Origin: Alphaproteobacteria bacterium
Lineage (GTDB): Bacteria; Pseudomonadota; Alphaproteobacteria; Rickettsiales; UBA1997
Reading direction: 5' to 3'
DNA length: 64,000 bases
Assembly: GCA_021151765.1 (NCBI GenBank)
Contig: JAGKWR010000006.1
Coordinates: 44,594-108,593, forward strand
The notes beneath the pieces are model-generated. The model saw nothing but the letters and a program-made list of their open reading frames with translations. It was not told the DNA's origin and ran no database searches. Positions 1-9,500 of the stretch are shown in pieces. The position numbers and the translations under genes were made by a program. Position 1 is the stretch's first letter, and each line of letters starts with the position of its first letter.

Positions 1-498
1 TTTACGTCCCAAATCAGCAACTTGTTGCGGATTGTTGCCGTAGGCGCGATCACCAATAACTTCGTGAGTTTTTTCACTTAAAATGTCCAACACCGGCGCG
101 CAATCAACGTTGATGCCAACTTCGACTAAATCTTGGGCAATTTCTTGAAAGTTTTTAAACAAAGCTTGGCGCGCTTCGTCACGATTATTTTGGTAAATAT
201 CAGCGAAATATTGGCCAGTTGGATATTTTTTCCAATGCGGTTCTTTCATGCGGGCAACGCGTCCGCCTTCTTGATCGACTAAAACTAAAACTTCGCCATC
301 CATCACTTCGCGAATTGAAGCAGTTAAGCTTTGCAATTGCGCTTTATCTTCAATATTGCGGGCAAAAACGATGAAACCTAAAGGGCCATTTTTGCTGAAA
401 AAATATTTTTCTTCATCACTAAGTTTAGTGCCAGAAACACCGTAAATTACTGGTTTGGTAATTTTTTTATTGTGCGCGATTTTGTGCAGAAGAGTCAC
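1..498 (-). CDS. nagZ: Beta-N-acetylhexosaminidase NagZ, N-terminal part (3' end outside window)
   Basis: The reverse strand reads open for 166 codons from a GTG at 498 to the window edge. It contains the family 3 glycosidase hallmarks DQEGGRVARM, VDCAPVLDI and IGDRAYG, which build the substrate pocket of NagZ. This cytoplasmic enzyme removes N-acetylglucosamine from anhydro-muropeptides during peptidoglycan recycling. The GTG was chosen because it lies one base after the hisB stop and the protein then reaches the usual first strand (KPVIYGVSGTKL) within about 15 residues. The gene is probably translated with hisB. The catalytic His/Asp region beyond residue 166 is not visible. An AmpD-type amidase at 45.2 kb could act on related muropeptides. 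Confidence 0.9.
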   Translation of the reverse strand, partial: MTLLHKIAHNKKITKPVIYGVSGTKLSDEEKYFFSKNGPLGFIVFARNIEDKAQLQSLTASIREVMDGEVLVLVDQEGGRVARMKEPHWKKYPTGQYFADIYQNNRDEARQALFKNFQEIAQDLVEVGINVDCAPVLDILSEKTHEVIGDRAYGNNPQQVADLGRK

Positions 499-499
499 T

Positions 500-1087
500 T
501 TACAGAAGTCCTTTGGTTGAGTTGATAGCGTCTTTTTTGCGTTCATCAATCGTGATGGCAACGCGCAACGCACGAGCTAGTGATTTAAAGCAAGATTCGA
601 TAATGTGGTGATTATTAACGCCGTACAAATTTTCGACGTGTAGATTGCAGCCAACGGCTTGAGCAAAGGCGTAAAACCATTCACGGAATAATTCAGTGTC
701 GATTTCACCAATTTTGTCGCGTTTAAATTCGCAATTAAAAATTGGGTAAGCGCGACCAGATAAGTCAAGAACGCAACGTGTTAAAGTTTCATCCATCGGA
801 ACGTAAGAATGACCAAAACGTGTAATTCCTTTTTTGTCGCCCAAAGCTTTTTTCACCGCTTCACCAACTGCCAAGGCTGAATCTTCAACAGTGTGATGAA
901 AATCAACGTGCAAATCACCTTTAACTTCAAGGTTGATGTCGATCAAAGAATGATGAGAAAGTTGCTCAATCATGTGGTTTAGAAAGCCGATTCCGGTTTC
1001 AATTTTATACTGACCAGTGCCGTCGAGATTAACTTCAACTTTGATGGAAGTTTCTTTGGTAACACGTTCGATTTTTGAGGTGCGCAT
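500..1087 (-). CDS. hisB: Imidazoleglycerol-phosphate dehydratase HisB
   Basis: This is a monofunctional 195-residue IGP dehydratase, the step that converts imidazoleglycerol phosphate to imidazole-acetol phosphate in histidine synthesis. The two metal-binding repeats are clear: DFHHTVEDSALAVGEA near residue 60 and NNHHIIESCFKSLARA near residue 160. The length matches bacterial stand-alone HisB, with no fused phosphatase. The gene sits alone, without other his genes in view, and its stop is one base from the GTG of nagZ, so the two are likely cotranscribed. Its presence suggests that the organism makes histidine. Confidence 0.96.
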   Translation of the reverse strand: MRTSKIERVTKETSIKVEVNLDGTGQYKIETGIGFLNHMIEQLSHHSLIDINLEVKGDLHVDFHHTVEDSALAVGEAVKKALGDKKGITRFGHSYVPMDETLTRCVLDLSGRAYPIFNCEFKRDKIGEIDTELFREWFYAFAQAVGCNLHVENLYGVNNHHIIESCFKSLARALRVAITIDERKKDAINSTKGLL

Positions 1088-1126
1088 TTTTTTATTTTTT
1101 GATTTGAACAGCGTTGTTGTTCTGAC

Positions 1127-1176
1127 GAAAAAAGAGAGGAAATGTTTCGTAAATCGAGTTACAAAATCATTTCCTC
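1127..1176 (-). terminator. Rho-independent terminator after sodB
   Basis: A perfect 9-bp inverted repeat (GAGGAAATG at 1136-1144, CATTTCCTC at 1168-1176) lies 14 bases past the sodB stop. On the minus strand it is followed by a T run (1128-1133). The 23-base loop is long for a terminator, so strength is uncertain. Confidence 0.6.
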
Positions 1177-1189
1177 TACAGCTTTTTTA

Positions 1190-1942
1190 TTACTTCAAAT
1201 TTTCAGCAACAAAATCCCAGTTCACCAAATGGTTTAGGAAAGTGTCGATGTAAGTTGGACGAGCATTTTGGAAGTCTAGGTAATAAGCATGTTCCCAAAC
1301 GTCCATGGTCATCAAAGGTTTAGCTGAAGTTGTAAGTGGAGTTTCAGCATTGCCAGTTTTAGTAACTTTCAATTTGCCATCTTCCAAAACTAACCAAGCC
1401 CAGCCTGAACCAAATTGAGTTGCACCAGCTTGTTTGAATTCAGTAACGAAATTTTCGTAAGAACCGAAATCAGCTTCAATTTTTGCCAAAACAGCGCCGC
1501 TAGGTTTGCCGCCGCCATTTGGTTTCATTGAGTGCCAGTAAAAAGTGTGATTCCAAACTTGCGCTGCATTGTTGAAAATGCCGGCTTTAGTTTTATCAGC
1601 AGCAGAAATTTTGATGATTTCTTCCAAAGATTTGCTCGCCAATTCGGTGCTAGCGATAAGGTTGTTCAAGTTAGTTACGTAAGCTTGATGATGTTTACCG
1701 TAATGATAGTTCAAAGTATTTTCTGAAATGTGAGGAGCTAAAGCATTTCTAGCGTAAGGCAAAGCTGGAAGTTCAAATGACATAGTTGATTGTTTTTTAT
1801 TATTAAATTTAGACAGCGAAGATTCTCCGCTATTTTTCGTATAGTACTTGTGACTTCTAAAAATTTTAGAAGTGCAAGAACTTGCCACGAAAGCGGATGA
1901 AACTAAGGCTGCTTTGATGAAATTTCTTTTTGACAATTGCAT
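1190..1942 (-). CDS. sodB: Iron-type superoxide dismutase with export-like N-terminal extension
   Basis: From the internal ATG at 1783 this is a standard 197-residue Fe/Mn superoxide dismutase. Metal ligands are His27 (NYHYGKHH), His79 (QVWNHTFYW) and the Asp/His of DVWEHAYY. The Gln before WNH is typical of Fe-SodB. The frame stays open for 53 more codons to an ATG at 1942, and this extension is not random: it reads SKRNFIK, then a hydrophobic stretch, then VASSC, which resembles a Tat-like lipoprotein signal. If used, the enzyme would be exported and lipid-anchored; if not, it is the usual cytosolic SodB. The longer form is given here because the extension resembles a signal peptide, but the start is unresolved. 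It is divergent from the glycosyltransferase gene at 2028. Confidence 0.9.
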   Translation of the reverse strand: MQLSKRNFIKAALVSSAFVASSCTSKIFRSHKYYTKNSGESSLSKFNNKKQSTMSFELPALPYARNALAPHISENTLNYHYGKHHQAYVTNLNNLIASTELASKSLEEIIKISAADKTKAGIFNNAAQVWNHTFYWHSMKPNGGGKPSGAVLAKIEADFGSYENFVTEFKQAGATQFGSGWAWLVLEDGKLKVTKTGNAETPLTTSAKPLMTMDVWEHAYYLDFQNARPTYIDTFLNHLVNWDFVAENLK

Positions 1943-2027
1943 GGTCTAGAAGTTAATTTCACTGAATTGGCATGTCAATTCACAAACTTTACAAAAGATC
2001 AATTAAGGATAAAAAAAGGATTAAATA

Positions 2028-2795
2028 ATGACAAAAATTTCTGCAGTAATTGTGGCACATAACGAAGAAAAAAAGATTGCTGGATGTTTGGAAAGTTTGA
2101 ATTTCGTCGATGAAATTGTCGTGGTTTTAGACAAATGTACGGATTCTACTAAAGAAATTGTTGCTAAGTATACAGATAAAATAATTGAAGGAAGTTGGAA
2201 TATTGAAGGTGCAAGACGTAACGTTGCAGTTAATGCTGCTTCTGGTGATTGGATTTTAGAAATTGATGCTGATGAAAGAATTTCATCACAGTTAGCACAA
2301 GAAATTGTTGAGATAACTAAAAACTCTCAACCTTGTTTAATAGTTGCACCAATTGCCAACTATATTGGAAAACGTTATGTGCGTTATGGTTGGTTGCGCA
2401 CTTTAGGAGTTTTAAGCCGCCAAACCATGCATTATCGTGGTATGAAAATTTATGAGGAAGATAAAGAAATTCATCCTACAGCAATTTTTAAAGAGTGTGA
2501 AAAAAAATATTTACAGAACTCTATTACTCACTTAGTTGACGAGGATGTAGCTGATTTAATAAACCGTTTTAACAGATATACTAACTGGCGTGCTTCTGAC
2601 ATTATTAGAAGCAATAAGATTCATTCATCTTGTTTTAAAATTCTTTCTGATTTCTTTTACCGCTTTTTTAAGTCTTTCGTAATTAAAAGAGGATACAAAG
2701 AAAGAGGATTAGGATTTTTGATCGCTGTTTTAGCTGGTCTTTATCCTTTAGTTTCAACAATTAAAGCCAAAGAAAAATTGGCAAAAAATCAATAA
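2028..2795 (+). CDS. Family 2 glycosyltransferase, LPS core type (WaaE/KdtX-like)
   Basis: This 255-residue protein has the GT-A fold opening ISAVIVAHNEEKKIAGCL, a nucleotide-sugar binding region, and a DxD-type motif in EIDADERIS near residue 85. The pattern FVDEIVVVLDKCTDST is typical of the WaaE/KdtX group, which adds a hexose to the inner core of lipopolysaccharide. The C-terminal 25 residues are hydrophobic and basic, consistent with attachment to the inner membrane. An AAGGA ribosome-binding site precedes the ATG. The next gene, another glycosyltransferase, starts one base after its stop, so they form a pair. The exact sugar cannot be told from sequence. Confidence 0.85.
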   Translation: MTKISAVIVAHNEEKKIAGCLESLNFVDEIVVVLDKCTDSTKEIVAKYTDKIIEGSWNIEGARRNVAVNAASGDWILEIDADERISSQLAQEIVEITKNSQPCLIVAPIANYIGKRYVRYGWLRTLGVLSRQTMHYRGMKIYEEDKEIHPTAIFKECEKKYLQNSITHLVDEDVADLINRFNRYTNWRASDIIRSNKIHSSCFKILSDFFYRFFKSFVIKRGYKERGLGFLIAVLAGLYPLVSTIKAKEKLAKNQ

Positions 2796-2796
2796 A

Positions 2797-3894
2797 ATGA
2801 AGATCATCAATATTATTTTAACTTCGCAAAATGGTGGTGCGGAACAAGCTTTTATTGATTACGCGGTTGTTTTAAAAAATTTAGGCCACGAAGTTGTGGC
2901 AATTGTAAAAGAAGATGCGCCGTACGCTGACAAGATTTCTGAACTGGGAATCGCAACTAAAAAAATCGCCAACAAATTCGGCGATCACGATATTTTCGCC
3001 AGCAAACAAATTCGTAAAATTATCAAAGAATTCCAAGCTGAAACAGTTGTTGCCCACATTGGTCGCTCGGTAGTTTTGTCGAAAAAAGCCATTGCCAAAA
3101 TTAAAGATCGCAAGGTGTTTTTAGTAGCGGTGAATCATAGCATGAACGTCAAGCGTTCGATCGGCGCTGATTTGATTTTTTCGGTTAATCGTGAAGTTTT
3201 TCACCGCACGATTGATGCGGGACAAGCTGAGGATTCTAGCTTCGTCATGCATAATGCCATTGATTTGAGCGATGCAATTGCAATCGCACCGCGAATTAAT
3301 TTAGTGAAACAAGAAGTTGTCACAATCGGTGCGATGGGTCGTTTAGATGACAAAAAAGGTTTTGATGATTTGGTTAAAACTTTGGCGGCGCTTGATAAAA
3401 TATGTGCGGCGCAAAATTTAGAAAAAACTTTTAAACTTAAAATTGCCGGTAGCGGTTTTTTTGAAAAAAATTTGCGGGAGTTATCTGCTTCGTTGAACTT
3501 GCAAGATCGCGTTGAATTTTGTGGTTGGGTGCAAGATAAAAAATCATTTTTTGCGGATATCGATATTTTTTGCAGCGCGTCCGACAATGAAACTTTCGGC
3601 TTGGTTTTGCTTGAAGCGATCAAATACCGCAAACCGGTGATTGCGACTAACACTTTCGGCTCGCAAGAAGTTTTGCGTGATCGAGTTGACGGTTTGTTGG
3701 TTGAGTTGAATCCGCGCAAAAATTTAGATCAGCGTTTTGCTGAAGCGATCATTGAAGTGATTCAAAAGCCTGAGCTTTTCGATGCAATTGTCGATCAATC
3801 TTTCGCGCGTATGTGCCGCAATTTTTCTTACGCAGCTTTAGAAAATCGTTTTAAAGAAATTTTTGGCTGTGTTGTTCAGAGTGCTTTGAAATAA
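2797..3894 (+). CDS. Family 4 glycosyltransferase
   Basis: This 365-residue protein has GT-B architecture. The N-terminal half starts with MKIINIILTSQNGGAEQ (acceptor side), and the C-terminal half carries the donor-binding EX7E motif in ETFGLVLLE near residue 275, with GAMGRLDDKKGFDDLV at the start of the second domain. This is the retaining family 4 pattern of LPS and polysaccharide enzymes such as WaaG. The start overlaps the upstream transferase stop to within one base, so translation is probably coupled. The likely job is LPS core or O-chain assembly at the inner membrane; the substrate is unknown. Confidence 0.85.
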   Translation: MKIINIILTSQNGGAEQAFIDYAVVLKNLGHEVVAIVKEDAPYADKISELGIATKKIANKFGDHDIFASKQIRKIIKEFQAETVVAHIGRSVVLSKKAIAKIKDRKVFLVAVNHSMNVKRSIGADLIFSVNREVFHRTIDAGQAEDSSFVMHNAIDLSDAIAIAPRINLVKQEVVTIGAMGRLDDKKGFDDLVKTLAALDKICAAQNLEKTFKLKIAGSGFFEKNLRELSASLNLQDRVEFCGWVQDKKSFFADIDIFCSASDNETFGLVLLEAIKYRKPVIATNTFGSQEVLRDRVDGLLVELNPRKNLDQRFAEAIIEVIQKPELFDAIVDQSFARMCRNFSYAALENRFKEIFGCVVQSALK

Positions 3895-3959
3895 AAGTTA
3901 GGATATTGCGAAAACTTTTCTTGCTAATTTTTTCACTCTTCTAAAAAATATTTTCCAAG

Positions 3960-4045
3960 GAAGTAGCACGGGCGTTTTGCTTGTTAAAAGTGTCAGGTTC
4001 GAAAGGAAGCAGCACATAATTTGTCAAAGCGGGTCGTGCTATTTC
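3960..4045 (+). ncRNA. ffs: Signal recognition particle RNA (4.5S type)
   Basis: The apical domain of bacterial SRP RNA is nearly intact at 3992-4012: GTCAGG, a GAAA tetraloop closed by TTC/GGA, then AGGAAGCAGC. The ends pair as TAGCACG (3964-3970) with CGTGCTA (4035-4041), giving a single long hairpin of about 80 nt. The RNA binds Ffh and targets membrane proteins to the Sec translocon. Its position directly upstream of dnaX is a known arrangement in other bacteria (scr-dnaX). Exact ends are estimated from the terminal helix. The tetraloop is GAAA, whereas E. coli has GGAA; both are GNRA loops. Confidence 0.9.
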
Positions 4046-4121
4046 CGCTAAAAATCTCATCTAAATTGCAACAAGCTTTGAGATTTTCCCTCCAGTATTT
4101 GCCCAAATCTTACAATCGCAA

Positions 4122-5432
4122 ATGACACAAAATTCTTACCTAGTTCTCGCCCGCAAATATCGTCCACAAAATTTTGATGAGCTTGTTGGGCAAGAGGTTT
4201 TGGTCACAACTTTGAGCAATGCGATTAAAAATAATAAATTGCATCACGCATACATTTTAACTGGCATTCGCGGCGTTGGCAAAACTACGTCCGCAAGAAT
4301 TATTGCCAAAACTTTGAATTGCCTTAATCGCGCCGAAAATGAAGTTAAAGCTTGCGGTACTTGCGATAATTGTTTGGCGATCAGCGCATCAAAACATCAA
4401 GACGTTATTGAAATTGACGCTGCCAGCAGAACTGGTGTTGATGATATTCGCGAAATTATCGATTCGATTGCTTACGCCCCGGTAATGGCAAAATATAAAA
4501 TCTATATCATTGATGAAGTTCACATGTTGTCCAACAGTGCGTTTAATGCTTTGTTGAAAACTTTGGAAGAACCGCCAGCCCACGTAAAATTCATTTTTGC
4601 CACAACTGAAATTCGCAAAGTTCCGGTAACGATTTTGTCGCGTTGTCAGCGTTTTGATTTACGTCGTTTGGATGAAACGGAAATTGCGCTGCATTTGAAA
4701 AATATTCTAAGCAAAGAAAATTTAGAAGCTGATGCACAAGCTTTGGAAATAATCGCTAAAATGTCGGAGGGTTCGGTACGCGATTCTTTGTCTTTGCTGG
4801 ATCAAGCTTTGTCTTCAAATAATCACGCGCAATTTTTGCCAGCTGATGTTGTCGAAAAAATGTTGGGTTTGAATGATCGCACTAAAGTGATTGAGCTTTT
4901 TGATTTTATGTTGTCAGGTGATTTTAACTCGGCCTTGAACAGTTTTGCGGCTTTTTACGCTTATTCTTCAGATATTACACAACTCTTAGCCGATTTGATG
5001 GAAGTTACTTCAAAAGTTACTTCGACAAAGCTGATCAAAAATTATCGTCTCGATGGATATTCGAAAAATAACCAAGAAAAAATTGCTGCAATTGCTTTGC
5101 GTATTCCTTTGTCATCTTTAACTCGCATTTGGCAAATGTTGGTAAAAGGACATGCTGAGGTGAGCTTTTCACAAGCACCAAAAATGGCTTTTGAAATGCT
5201 TTTGATCAGAATTTGTCATCTAGTTGCTTTGCCGAATTTGAAAGAAGTTTTGCTTGATTTGAATCAGTCGCAAAATTCTTCTCCAAAGCTTGAAGAAAAA
5301 ATTGCACCAATTGCAAAGACTTTAAATTCTGAAGTCGCAACAACAAACCTTGAGGCTAAAAATGTCGAAGAAATTAACGACGACGTAGTTAACGAAATAT
5401 TGCGTAATTTCGAAGGTTCTAAAATAGTTTAA
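4122..5432 (+). CDS. dnaX: DNA polymerase III subunit gamma/tau
   Basis: This is the clamp-loader ATPase of the replicative polymerase. Visible are the Walker A motif GIRGVGKTTS (residues 48-57), the four-cysteine zinc module (CLNRAENEVKACGTCDNC), Walker B/DExx IIDEVHML and the sensor motif LSRCQRFDLRR. At 436 residues it is near the length of gamma and lacks the long tau tail that contacts the polymerase and helicase in larger homologues; only a short, low-complexity C-terminal segment follows domain III. The ATG was chosen because YLVLARKYRP follows directly, as in the family. It lies about 75 bases after the SRP RNA and is followed 15 bases later by the receiver-domain gene. Confidence 0.95.
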   Translation: MTQNSYLVLARKYRPQNFDELVGQEVLVTTLSNAIKNNKLHHAYILTGIRGVGKTTSARIIAKTLNCLNRAENEVKACGTCDNCLAISASKHQDVIEIDAASRTGVDDIREIIDSIAYAPVMAKYKIYIIDEVHMLSNSAFNALLKTLEEPPAHVKFIFATTEIRKVPVTILSRCQRFDLRRLDETEIALHLKNILSKENLEADAQALEIIAKMSEGSVRDSLSLLDQALSSNNHAQFLPADVVEKMLGLNDRTKVIELFDFMLSGDFNSALNSFAAFYAYSSDITQLLADLMEVTSKVTSTKLIKNYRLDGYSKNNQEKIAAIALRIPLSSLTRIWQMLVKGHAEVSFSQAPKMAFEMLLIRICHLVALPNLKEVLLDLNQSQNSSPKLEEKIAPIAKTLNSEVATTNLEAKNVEEINDDVVNEILRNFEGSKIV

Positions 5433-5447
5433 TCAATTTTTGCTAAT

Positions 5448-6500
5448 ATGACTGAAGACAGAAAACTTAGAATTCTTTGTGTAGAAGACGAAAATGAAAT
5501 TCGCGAAAATATTGCTGAAATTTTGCGTGACGAAGGTTTCGAAGTTTATGAAGCAGAAAATGGTAAAAAAGGTTTTGAAGCTTTTATGCAAAATAAACCG
5601 GATCTGGTAATTTCTGATATTATGATGCCAGAAGTTGATGGCTACGGATTGTTGAAAATGATTCGCGAAGCGAAAAATGTTAAAAATAACACAGTTCCAT
5701 TCATTTTTTTGACAGCTCTTGGTCAAAAAGAAAATGTTATTAAAGGTGTAGGTTTATCGGCTAATGACTATCTCGTGAAGCCAATCGATTTCGACTTGAT
5801 GTTAGCAAAAGTAAAAGAAAAAACCGCTAACGCTTTGAAGGTTCAGGAAGTTCATCACAAAACAATCGGTAATATCAAAAATCAGGTTTCGACAGTTCTT
5901 TCTTCAGAGTTATTCTCTTATTTAGACGTTATCGTCCAAACTTCATCAATTCTGCGCGAAAGCCCTTACGGTGATTTTTTAAGCAATCGCACTCTTGAAG
6001 ATATTAACCGCATTTACATGAATGCTGTTAAACTAAAAACTGCAATTTCTAACTCGTTAGATTCAACTGTGATTGATGCTAAGCTTAATTCTGATGAAGA
6101 AATTTTTACTATTTTAGATTTTTTTGCTGAATTTGTTGGTGTGCTAAGTCAAAAAATTCGTGATCGCATTATCGTAGAACAACCTTTTGATGCTGCTGGT
6201 TTGCCTAAAGTTAAAGCGGATAAATCAGTTTTAGTCGATGCAATGAGAAGAATTTTTGCCTCACTTTTAAAAATTGACTTAGAAGGCAAGGTTGAAGTTA
6301 GTATTATGACCGATCATTTTGATCAGCTTGTAGTAATATTTTATCTAAAAACTGCTAATCAGATTAGTGCTTTTACTGCAAAAATTGATGAAGCGCAAAT
6401 TAGCTACATTCTTTCAAAGCAGAACTGTACAGTGAAAGTGGTTGACGATAAAGAAAAGAGCATAGTTTTGACCATCCCAAAACATCACTTAATCAAATAA
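5448..6500 (+). CDS. Response regulator fused to a degenerate histidine-kinase core
   Basis: Residues 1-125 are a complete receiver domain: acidic pair Glu13/Asp14, phospho-acceptor Asp57 in LVISDIMMPEVDG, Thr89 and Lys111. Residues 140-350 look like the DHp and ATP-binding parts of a histidine kinase that has lost its catalytic residues. SSELFSYLDVIVQTSSIL aligns with the H-box helix but has no His, and the N-box region (KADKSVLVDAMRRIFASLL) lacks the Asn. It could act as a phosphorylation-controlled adaptor, as known for pseudokinases or ChpT-like phosphotransferases, but that is inference. It lies between dnaX and the YhdP-like gene on the same strand. Confidence 0.75.
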   Translation: MTEDRKLRILCVEDENEIRENIAEILRDEGFEVYEAENGKKGFEAFMQNKPDLVISDIMMPEVDGYGLLKMIREAKNVKNNTVPFIFLTALGQKENVIKGVGLSANDYLVKPIDFDLMLAKVKEKTANALKVQEVHHKTIGNIKNQVSTVLSSELFSYLDVIVQTSSILRESPYGDFLSNRTLEDINRIYMNAVKLKTAISNSLDSTVIDAKLNSDEEIFTILDFFAEFVGVLSQKIRDRIIVEQPFDAAGLPKVKADKSVLVDAMRRIFASLLKIDLEGKVEVSIMTDHFDQLVVIFYLKTANQISAFTAKIDEAQISYILSKQNCTVKVVDDKEKSIVLTIPKHHLIK

Positions 6501-6524
6501 AATAAGCCGCCGCGTGCCCATGCA

Positions 6525-9500
6525 ATGTTTAAAAAAAGACTTAATCATAACAAAAAAATAAAGCGCGAAGAGTCGGATTTCTTAAAAGGGATAAGCAAAG
6601 AAATTAAAGAATATGCCAAAAGCTTTGAAAAAGCTGTTGGAAATAAAATTGAAGGTATCGGAAGTGAAATTGGTCAGGAAGTTCAAGTTGTAGCTCAAGA
6701 AATTAAAAAAAAGATTGGTATATTTTATAAAGTTGCATTTGCCGTATTGCTGACTTTTTCGATAGTTTTATCTTACTTCATAATTTTAGTTTCCACTGAA
6801 CCTAAATCTTTTCCTTTTGTAACTTCAGAAATTCGAGATCACCTAAAAACTAATTATGGGGAAAAAGTTAATTTTGATAATGCCTATTTGAGTTTTACCA
6901 AATACGGAACTTTGAAGGTTAGCATTAAAGATATAAAAATTTTGCAAGAATCACCGGAAAATGATGCGGAAAAACACGAAATAATCATTCCACAAATTGA
7001 CAGCGAATTTTCCATTCTAAACCTAGTTACAGCTAGTTTTACGCCTCGTAAAATAAAAGTTATTAATCCTGAAATAACTGTTGAAGATTCTATCAAAGAT
7101 CAATCACAAGATTCCCAAACTTCTATCAATCAGGTTTTAATTGAAGTTTTGTCAAAAATGAAAAAAGAAGAACTTTTGACTAAAAGCTTTGAGTTGGAAA
7201 ATGCCAAAATTACCTACGGAGAACAAAAGTTTTGGATCAAAAAATCACAAGTTCGTGCTTTAGTAAAAAATGATATTTTGTATGTTTCCTCAACCAATAA
7301 ATTCAGTATTGGTCAAACTGCACAAGATTTAAACTTCAATAGCTCATGTCAGTTTAACAAAGATAACTTGTTAAAATGTGACGTATTTTTGGTGAATTTT
7401 CGCGCTAATTCGATTGCTGATTTGCATCCTTCTCTAAATTTCTTACACAAAATTGATGCAGTGTTGAACTTTGGTGGGTCATTCGCGTTGGATAAAGATA
7501 GATTCCACAACGCTTTACTAACTCTTGATAGCAAAGCTGGAAGCTTCTTTTTTTCAGAGTTTTTTGGCGAACGTTTGTTTTTCTCAGACTTATCTTTGAA
7601 AGGAGAATATAATTATCAGCTCGGAATTTTGAATTTGAAAAATATCAAAACTAATTTCCGTATGCACAATGATGCTGATACAACAAATCCAAGCTCTTTG
7701 TCTTTGAATACACCTTTTGAAATGTCATTGATAATTTCCAACTTCAATGATTGGGACAATCGTCGTTCAGATTTTGATATTAAACTAAGTAACGCCCCAA
7801 TTAATGAATTGGAAAAATTGTGGCCAGTGTCTTTGTCAGATAACGGAATTCGTGATTGGGTAATTAGCCATATCAAAAATGGTATCGTTAAAGATGCCTC
7901 TACCAAATTTTCACTCAAAACTGTTAATCAAGTTAACGATCTTGAAGCAATAGATGCTTCTATAAATTTTGCTGGTGCTGATTTGAATTATAGTGATGAG
8001 TTTCCAGAAATTAAGAAAATCGATGCAGTCGCTAAATTTGATAAAAAAGGTATGAATATTGCGATCAATGCTGGTGAAGTTTTGGGCAGTAAAATTTATG
8101 ATTCAAAAGTGTTAATCGATGACTTTTCGGCTGCGCAAGTTGTATTGCGAATCTTAGGAAAATCGAAAGGTAGCGCCTCAGATTCATTGAAACACGCTGA
8201 TAAAAGTTCGAAGTTCTCTGCGGAAGTGGAAAAATATTTAAACGGTAATTCTCAAAATAATTTTGATATTAGAATTCCTCTTAACGATAAGATTGAGTTA
8301 AAAGATTGCTACATTGCAGTTACTTCCGAAATTTCTAAATTGAGCAATCCTTACGTTAAAGGTGATGTAAATGCAGCTGTTAAGAAAGACGTGGGAAGTG
8401 ATGATTTCGTCGTCAATATTGATCTCACGAAATCAGAGCTGACGATAAAAGATTACAATATTGAAAAGAAAAATGGTGCAGAAAGTCAGCTGAATTTAGC
8501 AATTTCATTTCCATCAACCAAAGAAATTAATTTGAAAAACATTGAACTTTGGAAAAAGGAATCGCTGCTTATTCGTAACAAAAAACAAACAATTACTTCT
8601 AAAATAAGTGGTGAAGTTAAGGCGATGACTTCTCCTTTTAATATTGTTGCAGCTAATTTGAAAAATGAAAATTTCGGTCGTAACAGTTATAAAATCGAAT
8701 ATTTAGCTGATTTAAAATCATCAAATCAAAAGTTAGTTTTACGCGGGCAAGTTCTTGATTTGGCGGCGGCAATTCAAAATAAATTCGCCTCATTTTCCTC
8801 TTCTGGTGCTAGTTTCAGAAGCTCTTCTTTTAAAATTAATTTGGATAATTTGTTTTTGGCTAATGCAAAGGCAATTAAAAATTTTGCCTTCAATTTAAAA
8901 TGTCAGGATCAGCTGTGCAATTCCGGGTTTTTGAAGGGTAGCTACAATAAAAAAGAGCAGTCTTTGTCATTACAAATAAGTAAAAAGAACGAAGAAAATT
9001 TTGTACATATTGACGGACAAATCACAGATATCGGCTATATGGCAGAAGCCTTGGGAATATCCAACGTAATTTCTGGCGGCAGTGCTAATTTAAAATTGCT
9101 TCACAGTGTGGTTGATAAAAAACCGACAATTTCAGGTAATATTAGTTTTTACGACAGCATTGTTATTTACGAAAATCCGACAGTAAAAAAATTAGCAACT
9201 AACTCTTTGTTTTCCAAAGTGCGCGACAAAATTTTTTCGGAAGATAAAACTATTTTTGATTCGATGAAAATCGATTTTGCGGCTCAAAATGGTGTGATTG
9301 ATCTGCAATCTTTAGTCGCCAATAACTACAAAATCGGCATTACTGCAAAAGGTAAAATTGACGTAGCTAACGATATTTACGACATTAAAGGCATGATTGT
9401 TCCGGGTTTTATCATCAACAACTTGTTTGGTATCGGTAAAATTCCAATTTTAGGAAATGTAGTGGGAATTTTAACTGGTGGTGAAGGTGGCGGAGTTTTC

